From: Micromonospora globbae
GTDB taxonomy: Bacteria; Actinomycetota; Actinomycetes; Mycobacteriales; Micromonosporaceae
Assembly: GCF_003610785.1 (NCBI RefSeq)
Contig: NZ_RAQQ01000003.1
Location: 1-64,000, forward strand
DNA: 64,000 bases
Direction: 5' to 3'
Part shown: positions 34,200-42,823 of the stretch, one piece after another
How the letters are laid out: each line of letters begins with the position of its first letter
Position numbering within the stretch: the first letter of the stretch is position 1
The notes under the pieces: model-generated
Told to the model about the DNA's origin: nothing
The model's input: only the letters and a program-made list of their open reading frames with translations
Databases searched by the model: none
Translations under genes and position numbers: made by a program

Positions 34200-35195
34200 T
34201 CAGCGGGCGGTGGCGACGGCGCTGCTGTCGCGGGCGGCGAGCGCCTGCTGGTAGAGCCGGCCCGCGCGGTACGACGAGCGCACCAGCGGCCCGCTCATCA
34301 CCCCGGCGAAGCCGATCTGCTCGGCCTCCTCGCGCAGCTCCACGAACTCCTCCGGCTTCACCCACCGCTCGACGGGGTGGTGCCGGGGGCTCGGACGCAG
34401 GTACTGGGTGATGGTCACCAGCTCGCACCCGGCGTCGTGCAGGTCGCGCAGCGCCTGGGAGACCTCGGCCCGCTCCTCGCCCATGCCGAGGATGAGGTTG
34501 CTCTTGGTGACCAGGCCGGCGGCGCGCGCCTGGCGGATCACGTCGAGCGACCGCTCGTAGCGGAACGCCGGCCGGATCCGCTTGAAGATCCGCGGCACGG
34601 TCTCGACGTTGTGCGCGAGCACCTCGGGGCGGGAGCCGAACACCTCGGCGAGCTGCTCGGGGACCGCGTTGAAGTCGGGGATCAGCAGCTCCACCCCGCA
34701 GCCGGGCTGGAGCGCGTGGATCTGCCGGACGGTCTCGGCGTAGAGCCAGGCGCCGCCGTCGGGGAGGTCGTCGCGGGCCACGCCCGTCACGGTGGCGTAG
34801 CGCAGGCCCATCGACACGACCGACTCGGCGACGCGGCGCGGCTCGTCGGCGTCGAACTCGGCCGGCTTGCCGGTGTCGATCTGGCAGAAGTCGCAGCGGC
34901 GGGTGCACTGGTCACCGCCGATGAGGAAGGTGGCCTCCCGGTCCTCCCAGCACTCGTAGATGTTGGGACAGCCGGCCTCCTGGCAGACGGTGTGCAGCCC
35001 CTCCCGCGAGACGAGCCCGCGCAGCTGGGTGTACTCCGGCCCCATCTTGGCCTTGACCTTGATCCACGGTGGCTTGCGCTCGATCGGCGTCTCGGCGTTG
35101 CGGGCCTCGATCCGCAGCATGCGCCGCCCCTCGGGGGCGGGCGTCGCGGTACGCGCGGCCTGGCCGGTCGTCGGCGCGGAGTGCTCGATCGTCAC
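34200..35195 (-). CDS. lipA: Lipoyl synthase
   Basis: A 331-residue radical-SAM enzyme that inserts two sulfurs into octanoyl groups bound to E2 and GcvH proteins. Both cluster motifs are present: the auxiliary CX4CX5C in [12 protein letters not shown] and the SAM CX3CX2C in CTRRCDFC, preceded by ATFLIGGDQ. Downstream are [48 protein letters not shown] and the C-terminal [15 protein letters not shown] at 35195 follows TAGGCT by 7 nt. Its likely substrates in the window are the two lipoyl domains of SucB, and its partner LipB is at 38.6-39.3 kb. It is divergent from the T-box/AspRS unit. Confidence 0.96.
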   Translation of the reverse strand: MTIEHSAPTTGQAARTATPAPEGRRMLRIEARNAETPIERKPPWIKVKAKMGPEYTQLRGLVSREGLHTVCQEAGCPNIYECWEDREATFLIGGDQCTRRCDFCQIDTGKPAEFDADEPRRVAESVVSMGLRYATVTGVARDDLPDGGAWLYAETVRQIHALQPGCGVELLIPDFNAVPEQLAEVFGSRPEVLAHNVETVPRIFKRIRPAFRYERSLDVIRQARAAGLVTKSNLILGMGEERAEVSQALRDLHDAGCELVTITQYLRPSPRHHPVERWVKPEEFVELREEAEQIGFAGVMSGPLVRSSYRAGRLYQQALAARDSSAVATAR

Positions 35196-35322
35196 GAAAC
35201 CGAGCCTACGCCCGACGGTGCCTGTCGATGTACCTCGGGCGACCGGCGTCACGTCCGGGAGCCTGTGACGCCGCACACCGGCTCGGGGTGAAAATCCGTC
35301 ACAACCTGAGGGGAGCTGCTGC

Positions 35323-35328
35323 TAGGGT
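35323..35328 (+). promoter_or_regulatory. -10 box for the aspS2 leader RNA
   Basis: TAGGGT fits the actinobacterial -10 consensus TAnnnT. A start about 6-7 nt downstream would give a leader of roughly 285 nt. The -35 region near 35300 (TCACAA) is only weakly conserved. Confidence 0.45.
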
Positions 35329-35333
35329 CTCCC

Positions 35334-35618
35334 GCAACTGCGACGACGGAGCCGAGTAGCGGCCCGACCCGCCAGTGCAGAGAGCCGCCGATGTGCTGGG
35401 AGGCGGTCTGGCGACGGGCCCGCGAAGACCCTCCCGAGCAGCGGGAAGAACGGCGCGCCCGAACGGCCGCGTCCAGTAGAGCCCGCCGGCTGGCCCACGT
35501 CACGGGCGACGAACGAGGCCCCCGCCCGCGCGGGGGTGAAGGTGTGGTGGCACCGCGAGGTTCCCGCTCGCCCACACCTCCCTGGGATCGCGTTGCGACC
35601 GAACAGGAGGTGTCCGCC
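35334..35618 (+). promoter_or_regulatory. T-box riboswitch-type leader (translational) before the AspRS gene
   Basis: A 285-nt leader with T-box hallmarks. The T-box core at 35544-35557 reads GTGGTGGCACCGCG, 12 of 14 matching AGGGUGGNACCGCG. A stem I can be drawn: GCGGCCC (35359-35365) with GGGCCCGC (35416-35423), GCCAG (35371-35375) with CTGGC (35408-35412), and CCGCC (35385-35389) with GGCGG (35402-35406). GAC at 35413-35415, an Asp codon, lies unpaired as candidate specifier. A stem III hairpin (CCCCCGC/GCGGGGG) precedes the core. GGTGTGG (35541-35547) can pair with CCACACC (35572-35578), or ACACCTCC (35574-35581) with the Shine-Dalgarno GGAGGTGT (35606-35613). These pairings exclude each other, so uncharged tRNA would free translation. 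Confidence 0.75.
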
Positions 35619-36905
35619 ATGCAACGCGTCCTCTCCGCCCAGCTCCCCGCCCACGTCGGCGGGACCGTCCGGATCGCCGGCTGGGTGCACCGCCGCCGCC
35701 TGCTCAAGTCGGTGGCCTTCCTCGTCGTGCGGGACGCCGCCGGCCTGGCGCAGGTGGTGGTCACCGACCCGGCGGTCCGCGCCGGTATCGAGGAGTTGAC
35801 CGAGGAGACCGTCGTCGAGGTGACGGCCACGGTGGTCGCGAACCCGGCGGCGCCCGCCGGGGTCGAGCTGACCGCCCCGGTCGTACGACCGCTCGGCCCG
35901 CCCGCGGTGCCGCCCCCGTTCGACCTGTACCGGCCGGCGCTCACCGCGAGCCTGCCCACCCAGCTCGACCACGCGCCGGTCGCCCTGCGCCACCGGACAC
36001 GGTCGGCGGCGCTGCGCATCTCGGCGGCGGCCGTCGGCGGCTTCCGGGCCACGCTGGACGCCGCCGGCTTCGTCGAGATCCACACGCCGAAGGTGGTCAG
36101 TTCGTCCACCGAGTCCGGGGCGAACGTCTTCGCGCTGGACTGGTTCGGGCGGCCGGCGTACCTGGCGCAGTCACCGCAGTTCTACAAGCAGCTGATGGTC
36201 GGCGTGTTCGAGCGCGTCTACGAGGTGGGGCCCGTCTTCCGGGCCGAGCCGCACGACACCGCCCGGCACCTGGCCCAGTACACCTCGCTCGACGTCGAGT
36301 TGGGCTTCGTCGCCGACCACCGGGACGTGATGCGGGTGCTACGGGACGTCCTCGCCGGGATGCTCGCGGCCGTGGCGGACCGGGCCGCCGGCACGGTGGC
36401 CACGCTGGGGATCACGCTGCCGGCCGTTCCGGCGCGGATCCCGGCCGTCGACTTCACCGAGGCGCTGGCGATCGCCGGCGCCCCCACCGACGAGCCGGAC
36501 CTCGCCCCGGCGCACGAGCGCGCGCTGGGGGAGTGGGCCCGCCGCGAGCACGGCTCGGACTTCCTCTTCGTCACCGGGTACCCGATGGCGAAGCGCCCGT
36601 TCTACACCCACCCGGACCCGGAGCGGCCCGCGTACAGCAACGGGTTCGACCTGCTGTTCCGCGGCGTCGAGCTGGTCACCGGCGGGCAGCGGCTGCACCG
36701 GCACGCCGACTACCTGGCGGCGCTGGCCGCGCGGGGCGAGCCCGTCGCGCCGTACGCCGGCTACCTCGACGCGTTCCGGCACGGCATGCCGCCGCACGGC
36801 GGGTTCGCCATCGGTCTGGAACGGTTCGTCGCCCGGCTGACCGGGGCGGCCAACGTCCGCGAGGTCACGGCCTTCCCGCGCGACCTGCACCGCCTGGCGC
36901 CCTGA
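35619..36905 (+). CDS. Aspartyl-tRNA synthetase, archaeal/AspS2 type
   Basis: A 428-residue class II synthetase without the long bacterial insertion domain, like archaeal and Deinococcus AspS2 enzymes that often charge both tRNA-Asp and tRNA-Asn. The N-terminal OB fold has TVRIAGWVHRRRLLKSVAFL and RDAAGLAQVVVTD. Motif 1/2 region: FVEIHTPKVVSSSTESGANV, YLAQSPQFYKQLMVGVFERV, YEVGPVFRAEPHDTARHL and TSLDVELGF. Motif 3: PPHGGFAIGLERFVARLTGA. AGGAGGTGT precedes the ATG at 35619. A main bacterial-type AspRS is presumably encoded elsewhere, so this could be an inducible or drug-tolerant second copy, or support Asn-tRNA synthesis by amidation. Confidence 0.88.
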   Translation: MQRVLSAQLPAHVGGTVRIAGWVHRRRLLKSVAFLVVRDAAGLAQVVVTDPAVRAGIEELTEETVVEVTATVVANPAAPAGVELTAPVVRPLGPPAVPPPFDLYRPALTASLPTQLDHAPVALRHRTRSAALRISAAAVGGFRATLDAAGFVEIHTPKVVSSSTESGANVFALDWFGRPAYLAQSPQFYKQLMVGVFERVYEVGPVFRAEPHDTARHLAQYTSLDVELGFVADHRDVMRVLRDVLAGMLAAVADRAAGTVATLGITLPAVPARIPAVDFTEALAIAGAPTDEPDLAPAHERALGEWARREHGSDFLFVTGYPMAKRPFYTHPDPERPAYSNGFDLLFRGVELVTGGQRLHRHADYLAALAARGEPVAPYAGYLDAFRHGMPPHGGFAIGLERFVARLTGAANVREVTAFPRDLHRLAP

Positions 36906-37018
36906 CGACCGGCGCACCGGGGGCGACGGCCTCCGGTGCGACACGCGGCCGGGCGCGGGTGAGCGCGCCCGGCGTGCGGGTACCCCGCCCCGGGCGACGG
37001 GCGGGGGTGACGGACGGG

Positions 37019-38047
37019 ATGGGCGAGCGGACGCGGACGGCGCTGCGCGGCCTCCTGTCCGTCCGTCCGGTGCCGGGCGCACACCGGGTCGCGCTGCGGG
37101 CCGGGATCAGCGTCGGCGTCCCGCTGCTCACCGTGCTGGCGCTCGGCCGCCCGGGCTGGTCGGTGTACGCGGCCTTCGGTGCGTTCACCTCCCTGTACGG
37201 GCGCAACCACGTGCACCTGTCGCGGGCGGTCATGCAGGTGAGCGCCGGAGCGGCGCTCACCTGCTCGGTCGTGGTGGGCGTGCTCGTCGGGTCGCTGGAG
37301 GCGCGGGCGTGGGTCGCCGTGCCGGTGGCCGCGGCCGTCGCGGCGCTCGGCGCGCTGCTGGCCGCTACGCAGGACTGGCACCCGCCGGGGCCGCTGTTCC
37401 TCGTCTTCGCGTTCGGGGCCGTCGCGTCGGCCCCGCGCACGGTCGCGGACGTGCCGGTGGCCGCCACCGTGGCGGGGCTCAGTGCGCTGTTCGCGCTGGT
37501 GGTCGGCAACGTGGGCAGCGTCCTCTCCCGCCGGCGGAGCCGGCCGGCCCGGCTCGCGCACGTGTGGACGTGGCAACCGGTGCGCTACGCCCTCGCCGTG
37601 GTGCTGGCCGGCGGCGTGGCGACGGCGGCGGGGATCGGCCACCCGTACTGGGCGATGGTGGCGGCGGTGGCCCCACTGAGCGCCGTGGGTGTGACCGCCC
37701 AGCTCGTCCGCGCCGCGCACCGCGCCCTCGGCACGCTGCTCGGGCTGCTGACCAGCGCGGCGCTGCTGGCGCCGCACCTGTCGCCGTACGCCACGGTGCT
37801 CGTCGTCGCGGGACTCCAGATCGTCACGGAGCTGCTCGTCGGGCGGAACTACGGGCTGGCCCTGCTGTTCGTCACACCGATGGCGCTGCTCATGGGGCAG
37901 CTCGCGGTGGCCCGGCCGCCGGGGGAGCTGCTCTTCGACCGGGGGGTGGAGACGGTGATCGGGGCGGCCGTCGGCGGCGCCATCGTGCTCGCGGAACCGT
38001 GGCTGCGGCGGCGGAGCCCCACCGGCGCGCGGACACCGGAGCGCTGA
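37019..38047 (+). CDS. FUSC-family membrane protein (aromatic acid exporter-like)
   Basis: A 342-residue membrane protein with two sets of about five short helices joined by a cytosolic segment (SVLSRRRSRPARLAHVWTWQ). LGRPGWSVYAAFGAFTSLYG near residue 45 and GIGHPYWAMVAAVAPLSAVG near 205 are the two halves of the duplicated FUSC/YccS-type fold. HRALGTLLGLLTSAALL and VGRNYGLALLFVTPMALLMG are further signatures. Related proteins export aromatic acids or amphiphilic compounds. The start could be ATG at 37019 or GTG at 37007. It follows aspS2 by 113 bp on the same strand and could be read from the same T-box-controlled transcript, although T-box control is drawn only at the aspS2 ribosome-binding site. 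Confidence 0.75.
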   Translation: MGERTRTALRGLLSVRPVPGAHRVALRAGISVGVPLLTVLALGRPGWSVYAAFGAFTSLYGRNHVHLSRAVMQVSAGAALTCSVVVGVLVGSLEARAWVAVPVAAAVAALGALLAATQDWHPPGPLFLVFAFGAVASAPRTVADVPVAATVAGLSALFALVVGNVGSVLSRRRSRPARLAHVWTWQPVRYALAVVLAGGVATAAGIGHPYWAMVAAVAPLSAVGVTAQLVRAAHRALGTLLGLLTSAALLAPHLSPYATVLVVAGLQIVTELLVGRNYGLALLFVTPMALLMGQLAVARPPGELLFDRGVETVIGAAVGGAIVLAEPWLRRRSPTGARTPER

Positions 38048-38051
38048 CGCC

Positions 38052-38166
38052 GGTCAGGCGGGGCCGAGAGGCCGGGTCGAGCGGTCCGGCCGGGTCGAGC
38101 GGTCAGGCGGGGCCGAGAGGCCGGGTCGAGCGGTCCGGCCGGGTCGAGCGGTCAGGCGGGGCCGAG
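38052..38166. repeat. 49-bp direct tandem repeat spanning the VOC gene stop
   Basis: A 49-bp unit beginning GGTCAGGCGGGGCCGAG occurs at 38052 and 38101, with a partial third at 38150. The third copy contains the stop and last codons of the minus-strand VOC gene. The array therefore looks like a tandem duplication of that gene's 3' terminus into the space before the convergent FUSC gene. Confidence 0.9.
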
Positions 38167-38544
38167 GAGATCCCAGCGGTTGCCGGCGATGTCGCGGAAG
38201 ACCGCCACCCGGCCGTACGGTTCGGTGCGCGGCGGCCGTACGAACTCGACCTTCGCGTCGACCATCCGCCGGTAGGTGGCGTCGAAGTCGTCCACCTGGA
38301 GGAAGAAGCCGACCCGGCCGGCGGTCTGGTCGCCGACCACGGCCTCCTGCCGCTCCCCGTCGGCGCGGGCCAGCAGCAGGCCCGTGCCGCCGCCCGGCGG
38401 GCGGACGACCACCCAGCGCTTCGGCCGGCCGTCGTTGGTGAGCGACGGGGAGTCCTCCACGAGCTCGAACCCGAGCACCTCGGTGAAGAACGTGATCGCC
38501 GGGTCGTACTCGGCGACGACCAGGGTGACGAGATCGATCCGCAC
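38152..38544 (-). CDS. VOC-family (glyoxalase-like) protein
   Basis: A 130-residue vicinal-oxygen-chelate domain: MRIDLVTLVVAEYDPAITFF and TEVLGFELVEDSPS, then WVVVRPPGGGTGLLLARADG, a second half with VGFFLQVDDFDATYRRMVDA, and the end GRVAVFRDIAGNRWDLLGPA. The terminal strand with RDIAGNRWDL carries the usual metal-binding Asp or Glu position. This subtype is widely annotated as glyoxalase superfamily without known substrate. GTG at 38544 is preceded by TACCCT at 6 nt, a leaderless-type promoter. The terminal LLGPA codons lie within the 49-bp repeat unit. It is separated from lipB by 70 bp on the same strand. Confidence 0.85.
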   Translation of the reverse strand: MRIDLVTLVVAEYDPAITFFTEVLGFELVEDSPSLTNDGRPKRWVVVRPPGGGTGLLLARADGERQEAVVGDQTAGRVGFFLQVDDFDATYRRMVDAKVEFVRPPRTEPYGRVAVFRDIAGNRWDLLGPA

Positions 38545-38614
38545 CGGGCGAGGGTACGCGATCAGGCTGCCGGCTCGGCCGGCGCCGGGGCGGGGCTGCC
38601 GGCCTGCCCTCGCC

Positions 38615-39256
38615 TCAGACCTGCACGAGGGTGGGCAGGTGGCGCTCCACCACCGGCAGCACGTCGGCCACGGTGACCGGGCGGCCCAGCTCGGCCGTGA
38701 GCGAGGTGGTGCCCGCGTCCCGGATGCCGCACGGCACGATCCGGTCGAAGTACGCGAGGTCGCAGTCGCAGTTGATGGCGAAGCCGTGCAGGGTCACCCC
38801 GCGGGCGACGCGGATGCCGATGGCGGCGACCTTGCGGGCGGGGCCCCGGTCGTCCTCGGGCACCCAGACCCCGCTGCGTCCCTCGACCCGGCCCGCGGTC
38901 AGGCCGAACTCGGCGCAGACGTCGATGAGCATCTGCTCGGTGCGCCGCACGTACGCGACCACGTCCACCGGGTCGGGGAGCCGCACGATCGGGTAACCGA
39001 CGAGCTGGCCCGGCCCGTGCCAGGTGATCTTGCCGCCCCGGTCGACGTCGACGACCGGGGTGCCGTCCATGGGCCGGTCCCACGGTTCGGTGCGCTTGCC
39101 GGCCGTGTAGACGCTCGGGTGCTCCAGCAGCAGGACCGTGTCGCCCTGCTCGCCGGCCACCACCCGCTCGTGCAGGCGGCGCTGCTCGTCCCAGGCGGCC
39201 TGGTAGTCGAGGACACCGGCGCGGACGGCCGTGAGGCCGGAGGTCGTCGTGCTCAC
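38615..39256 (-). CDS. lipB: Octanoyl-[ACP]:protein N-octanoyltransferase
   Basis: A 213-residue acyltransferase that loads octanoate from acyl-carrier protein onto lipoyl domains for LipA. The catalytic dyad matches the M. tuberculosis enzyme in number: Lys142 in [10 protein letters not shown] and Cys176 in [43 protein letters not shown] and [15 protein letters not shown] are also typical. GTG at 39256 follows TACGCT by 7 nt, and the longer frame upstream is not needed. lipA lies 3.4 kb away, separated by the AspRS/FUSC/VOC insertion; the two are usually adjacent in actinobacteria, so that segment is a probable insertion. Confidence 0.96.
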   Translation of the reverse strand: MSTTTSGLTAVRAGVLDYQAAWDEQRRLHERVVAGEQGDTVLLLEHPSVYTAGKRTEPWDRPMDGTPVVDVDRGGKITWHGPGQLVGYPIVRLPDPVDVVAYVRRTEQMLIDVCAEFGLTAGRVEGRSGVWVPEDDRGPARKVAAIGIRVARGVTLHGFAINCDCDLAYFDRIVPCGIRDAGTTSLTAELGRPVTVADVLPVVERHLPTLVQV

Positions 39257-39423
39257 GCCGTTCAGCGTAGACCCGGGACGGCCCGGTGGCGCTCGTGAGC
39301 CGCCTCACCGACGGCCGTGCCCCGCGGGTCGGCGCGGCGGCGCCGGCCGGGCGGGCGCTCGCGGCGTGCGGGGAAGGGCGCGGTGCGGCGTAGGTGACGA
39401 CGACACGGAGGCGGCGGCGCGGC

Positions 39424-41250
39424 TCAGGAGCGGGGGATCCGCCAGAGCCAGACGTCGTCCACCCGCTCGGGCCGCCCGAGCAGCGCGGTGGCCGTGCGGA
39501 GCACCGCGTCCTCGTCGACGTCGAACTTCGCGCCGTGCACCCGGTCGGGGAGCACCACCGCCTCGACCCGCCAGTACGCCAGGTCGGCCCGAACCTCCCG
39601 CAGCGTCCCGTCGGTGACGATCGGCACCATGCCGGTCCGGGCGGCCTGGTCCATCAGCGCGTTGAAGGGCCGCGGCACGGGCCCGATCCGGCCCCGGCCG
39701 TCGGGCCCGCCCGGGCCGAGGAAGAAGCCGGCCGGGATGCGGAACTCCCCCTGCCGGTGGGCGAGGGCGTACGCCTGCCAGCGCTGGCCGTCGGGGTAGA
39801 CGTCCACGGCCACCGGCACCGGGGTGAGCACGCCGCCCGGGGAGACGTACTCCTTCCAGGTGCCGGCGGTGATGAACCGGGGGATCGGCTCGCGCTCGCT
39901 GGTCAGCAGCGGCGTCGGCACCAGCGGCAGCAGCGCGACCACGAAGCCGAGCGCCCAGGCCGCCTCGCTGAAGCGGTGCCGGGGCGGTGCGGTCCGTAGC
40001 TGGTCGATCGTGTACGCGAGCAGCAGCCCGATCACCGGCGCCACCACGAGCGCAAGCCGGGCGGGCAACGCGGCGTTCACCACCGGAAGCTGCCCGAGCA
40101 GGTCGAACGGCATCGGCACGTCGGTGCGGTCCCCATCGACCTTGGCGACCGGCCCCCACGACAGCACGCTGAACACGACCGCGAGGACGCCCAGCGCCCA
40201 GAGGGTGGCCCGGCGGCCCGGGTCGGCGCGACGCCAGAGCGCCACGAAGCAGACCACGGTGAGCAGCAGCAGCGGCGCGCCGAAGAACGAGTTCTCCTCC
40301 GTGGGGTTGGGCGCCAGCGAGGTGCCCAGGCCCGCCTCGCCGGCCAGGGACCGGCGCGGGTACGAGACGAACGCGGCGATGTCCTCCGAGTGGATCACCG
40401 GATCGAAACCGGTGCCGTGGAAGCGTTGCGGACCGGCGAAGTGCAGCCACAGCGGGTACGCGAGCAGCGCACCCGCCACCACGGCGGCCACTCCGAGCCC
40501 GCGCAGGAAGGTCGGCAGCGCCGCGCGCGCCTCGGCGCGGCGGGCCGGGTGCAGCGACCAGACGACGACGAAGACGCCCAGCGCCAGCGCGGTGAAGAAC
40601 AGCCCCTCGGCGGCGATGGAGAACGCGACCGCCACGAGCACGCCGAAGATCGTCCCGTCGCGCAGCCAGTGGCCGGGCCGGCGCAGCGCGAACAACCGCC
40701 AGATCAGCAGCGGCACCAGCCAGCCGGCGGTCCAGTTCAGGTGCGCGTTGGCGTGCGAGACCATGCCGGGGGAGTAGGCGATGAACAGGCCGCCGACGCC
40801 GGCGGCCAGGCGGCTGCGGACGTACTGCCGGGACAGCAGCAGGTACCAGGCGACCGCCGTGGCGGCCAGGTTCAGGGTGAGGATCACCAGGAACGTCACC
40901 GGCGGCCCGACCAGGTAGGTGAGCGGCGCGAAGACCACCGCGTAGACGGTGACCGAGGTGTTGACCGCGAGGTTCACGCCGTCGGGGACGTTGATGAGGT
41001 GCGTGAAGAACGGGTTCTCGCCGTGGGTCAGCGCGTGCCCGCCGAACGCCAGCAACCACTCGAAGAGGGCCTGGTCGCTGGAGTTGACCGTGACGGCGCG
41101 GACGTTGGGGTCCCGCCACAGGCCGCTGGTCACCCAGACGGCGAGGACGAGCGCGGCCAGGACCACGATCAGGTCGGCGCGGCGGCCTCGGGCGGTGCGT
41201 GGCGGGGACGCGGGTGCGGGCCCGGTGGCCACGGACGGGGAGGTCGGCAC
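39424..41250 (-). CDS. Large polytopic membrane protein, GT-C-like
   Basis: A 608-residue protein with about twelve membrane helices and a C-terminal extracytoplasmic domain of about 170 residues. The first loop after the N-terminal helix has VNSSDQALFEWLLAFGGHAL and THGENPFFTHLINVPDGVN, a layout common in actinobacterial GT-C-type or YfhO-like membrane proteins. AYSPGMVSHANAHLNWTAGW is another family-like motif. The C-terminal part (FFLGPGGPDGRGRIGPVPRP to VEAVVLPDRVHGAKFDVDED) resembles the soluble tails of such enzymes. The activity is presumably glycosyl transfer to an envelope polymer, but no motif proves it. The GTG at 41250 follows TAACGT by 7 nt. Confidence 0.7.
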   Translation of the reverse strand: MPTSPSVATGPAPASPPRTARGRRADLIVVLAALVLAVWVTSGLWRDPNVRAVTVNSSDQALFEWLLAFGGHALTHGENPFFTHLINVPDGVNLAVNTSVTVYAVVFAPLTYLVGPPVTFLVILTLNLAATAVAWYLLLSRQYVRSRLAAGVGGLFIAYSPGMVSHANAHLNWTAGWLVPLLIWRLFALRRPGHWLRDGTIFGVLVAVAFSIAAEGLFFTALALGVFVVVWSLHPARRAEARAALPTFLRGLGVAAVVAGALLAYPLWLHFAGPQRFHGTGFDPVIHSEDIAAFVSYPRRSLAGEAGLGTSLAPNPTEENSFFGAPLLLLTVVCFVALWRRADPGRRATLWALGVLAVVFSVLSWGPVAKVDGDRTDVPMPFDLLGQLPVVNAALPARLALVVAPVIGLLLAYTIDQLRTAPPRHRFSEAAWALGFVVALLPLVPTPLLTSEREPIPRFITAGTWKEYVSPGGVLTPVPVAVDVYPDGQRWQAYALAHRQGEFRIPAGFFLGPGGPDGRGRIGPVPRPFNALMDQAARTGMVPIVTDGTLREVRADLAYWRVEAVVLPDRVHGAKFDVDEDAVLRTATALLGRPERVDDVWLWRIPRS

Positions 41251-41491
41251 GCAGCGGACGTTACCAATCGGACCTGGAAGTACCGGTCATACGTGCAAGG
41301 AGGGGCTCCTTCTTGTCGCTCTCGGTGGGGTAGAGGCCCGTGCCGCCCGGGGCGAGCACTCCTCACGTCCGGCGTACACAACGGCGCTCACGAATGTGTG
41401 ACCGCGACCCATGTCACATCGATGTCATGGCGTCGTAACGTCGCGGCAATTCGCACGTGACCCAGTTCACATTTCGTTCCCGGAGGCCGCC

Positions 41492-42688
41492 GTGCGCCGC
41501 TCCGCACCCCTGCTCACCCGGCTGACCGCGGTGGTCGCCGGGTTCGTCCTCGCCGTGGCCGGCGCGGTCACCCTCGCCGCACCCGCCCAGGCCGCCAGCC
41601 TCACCCAGGTGACGAGCTTCGGCTCGAACCCCGGCAACCTCGCCATGTACGCGTACCGGCCGGACAACCTCCCGGCCAACCCACCCGCCGTCGTGCTGCT
41701 GCACGGCTGCACCCAGAACGCCAACGCCTACTTCACCAACTCCGGCTGGCGAAAGTACGCCGACCAGTGGAAGTTCGCGCTCATCGTGGCGGAGCAGAAG
41801 TCCGCCAACAACGCCACCAGCTGCTTCAACTGGTTCGAGCCGGGGGACACCGCCCGCGGCCAGGGCGAGGCGCTGTCGATCAAGCAGATGGTCGACCACG
41901 CCACGGCGAACTTCGGCGTCGACGCGGGTCGGGTCTTCGTGAGCGGCCTGTCGGCCGGCGCCGCCATGAGCGCCGTCATGCTCGCCGCCTACCCCGACGT
42001 CTTCGCGGCCGGGTCGATCGTGGCCGGCATCCCGTACCGCTGCGCCACCAGCATGGTCAACGCGTTCGGCTGCATGAACCCGGGCACCGACAAGAGCCCG
42101 GCGGCGTGGGGCGACCTGGTCCGCGGCGCGTACCCCGGCTACGGCGGACCGCGGCCGCGGGTGGCCATCTGGCACGGCACCTCGGACACGACGGTGGCCC
42201 CGCTCAACGGCGCCGAGTCACGCGACCAGTGGACGAACGTCCGCGGCGTGTCGCAGACGCCGACCAGCACCACGTCCCTGCCCGGCGGCACGAGCCTGGA
42301 GGTGTACGGCAACGACGACGTACGCCTCTACCGCGTCTCCGGGATGGGCCACGGCACCCCGGTCGACCCGGGCAGCGGCGCCGACCAGTGCGGCACCGCC
42401 GGGGCGTACTTCCTCGACACCATCTGTTCGGCGTACCGGGACGCGCTCTTCTTCGGCCTGGACGGCGGCGGAGGAGACCCCACGACCCCGCCGCCCACCA
42501 CGACCCCGCCGCCGGCGCCGACCTGCGTGACCGCGAGCAACTACGCGCACGTCACCGCGGGGAGGGCGTACCAGTCCGGGGGCTACGCGTACGCGAACGG
42601 CTCCGGCCAGCGGATGGGCCTCTACAACACCTTCTACACGAGCACGCTGAAGCAGACCGGCCCCAACTACTGGGTGATCGGCTGCTGA
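41492..42688 (+). CDS. Secreted PHB-depolymerase/feruloyl-esterase family hydrolase
   Basis: A 398-residue secreted alpha/beta-hydrolase of the LpqC/CE1 type. A signal peptide (VRRSAPLLTRL, hydrophobic core, AAPAQAAS) is followed by the catalytic domain: VVLLHGCTQNANAYFTNSGW (oxyanion loop), the nucleophile in VFVSGLSAGAAMSAVM, WHGTSDTTVAP (likely Asp) and VSGMGHGTPVDPG (His). A linker of about 20 residues rich in Pro and Thr joins a C-terminal domain of about 55 residues with two Cys at its ends (PTCVTASNYAHVTAGRAYQS to YWVIGC), found in related secreted esterases. It would cleave short-chain polyester or plant-wall feruloyl esters outside the cell. CGGAGG precedes the GTG at 41492. A TGTGAC-n10-GTCACA inverted repeat lies about 75-95 bp upstream. 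Confidence 0.87.
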   Translation: MRRSAPLLTRLTAVVAGFVLAVAGAVTLAAPAQAASLTQVTSFGSNPGNLAMYAYRPDNLPANPPAVVLLHGCTQNANAYFTNSGWRKYADQWKFALIVAEQKSANNATSCFNWFEPGDTARGQGEALSIKQMVDHATANFGVDAGRVFVSGLSAGAAMSAVMLAAYPDVFAAGSIVAGIPYRCATSMVNAFGCMNPGTDKSPAAWGDLVRGAYPGYGGPRPRVAIWHGTSDTTVAPLNGAESRDQWTNVRGVSQTPTSTTSLPGGTSLEVYGNDDVRLYRVSGMGHGTPVDPGSGADQCGTAGAYFLDTICSAYRDALFFGLDGGGGDPTTPPPTTTPPPAPTCVTASNYAHVTAGRAYQSGGYAYANGSGQRMGLYNTFYTSTLKQTGPNYWVIGC

Positions 42689-42739
42689 CCCCCGCGCCCG
42701 CCCGCCCGCGCCGCCGGCCCCGCCCCGCCTGCCCCGGTC

Positions 42740-42794
42740 GATCATGAGGTTGTCGTCCCGACACGCCGTGACCGGTGACGACAACCTCATGATC
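42740..42794. repeat. 55-bp palindromic element, family B copy 3 (variant arms)
   Basis: Arms GATCATGAGGTTGTCGTC and GACGACAACCTCATGATC are perfectly complementary although five inner bases differ from copies 1 and 2 on both sides, i.e. the changes compensate. It lies between the convergent esterase and epimerase genes. Confidence 0.9.
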
Positions 42795-42823
42795 ACCGGG
42801 GCTGGACCCGGGGACGGGCGGGG

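Noticed and set aside
35249..36109. Minus-strand frame of about 286 codons across the T-box leader and the AspRS 5' end
   Set aside because: Composition is Arg/Ser/Thr noise, it has no ribosome-binding site or family resemblance, and it is antisense to a clear synthetase gene.
41397..41418. TGTGA...TCACA inverted repeat upstream of the secreted esterase as a CRP site
   Set aside because: The spacer is 12 bp rather than the 6 bp of CRP sites; it may still be an operator for another regulator but cannot be assigned.
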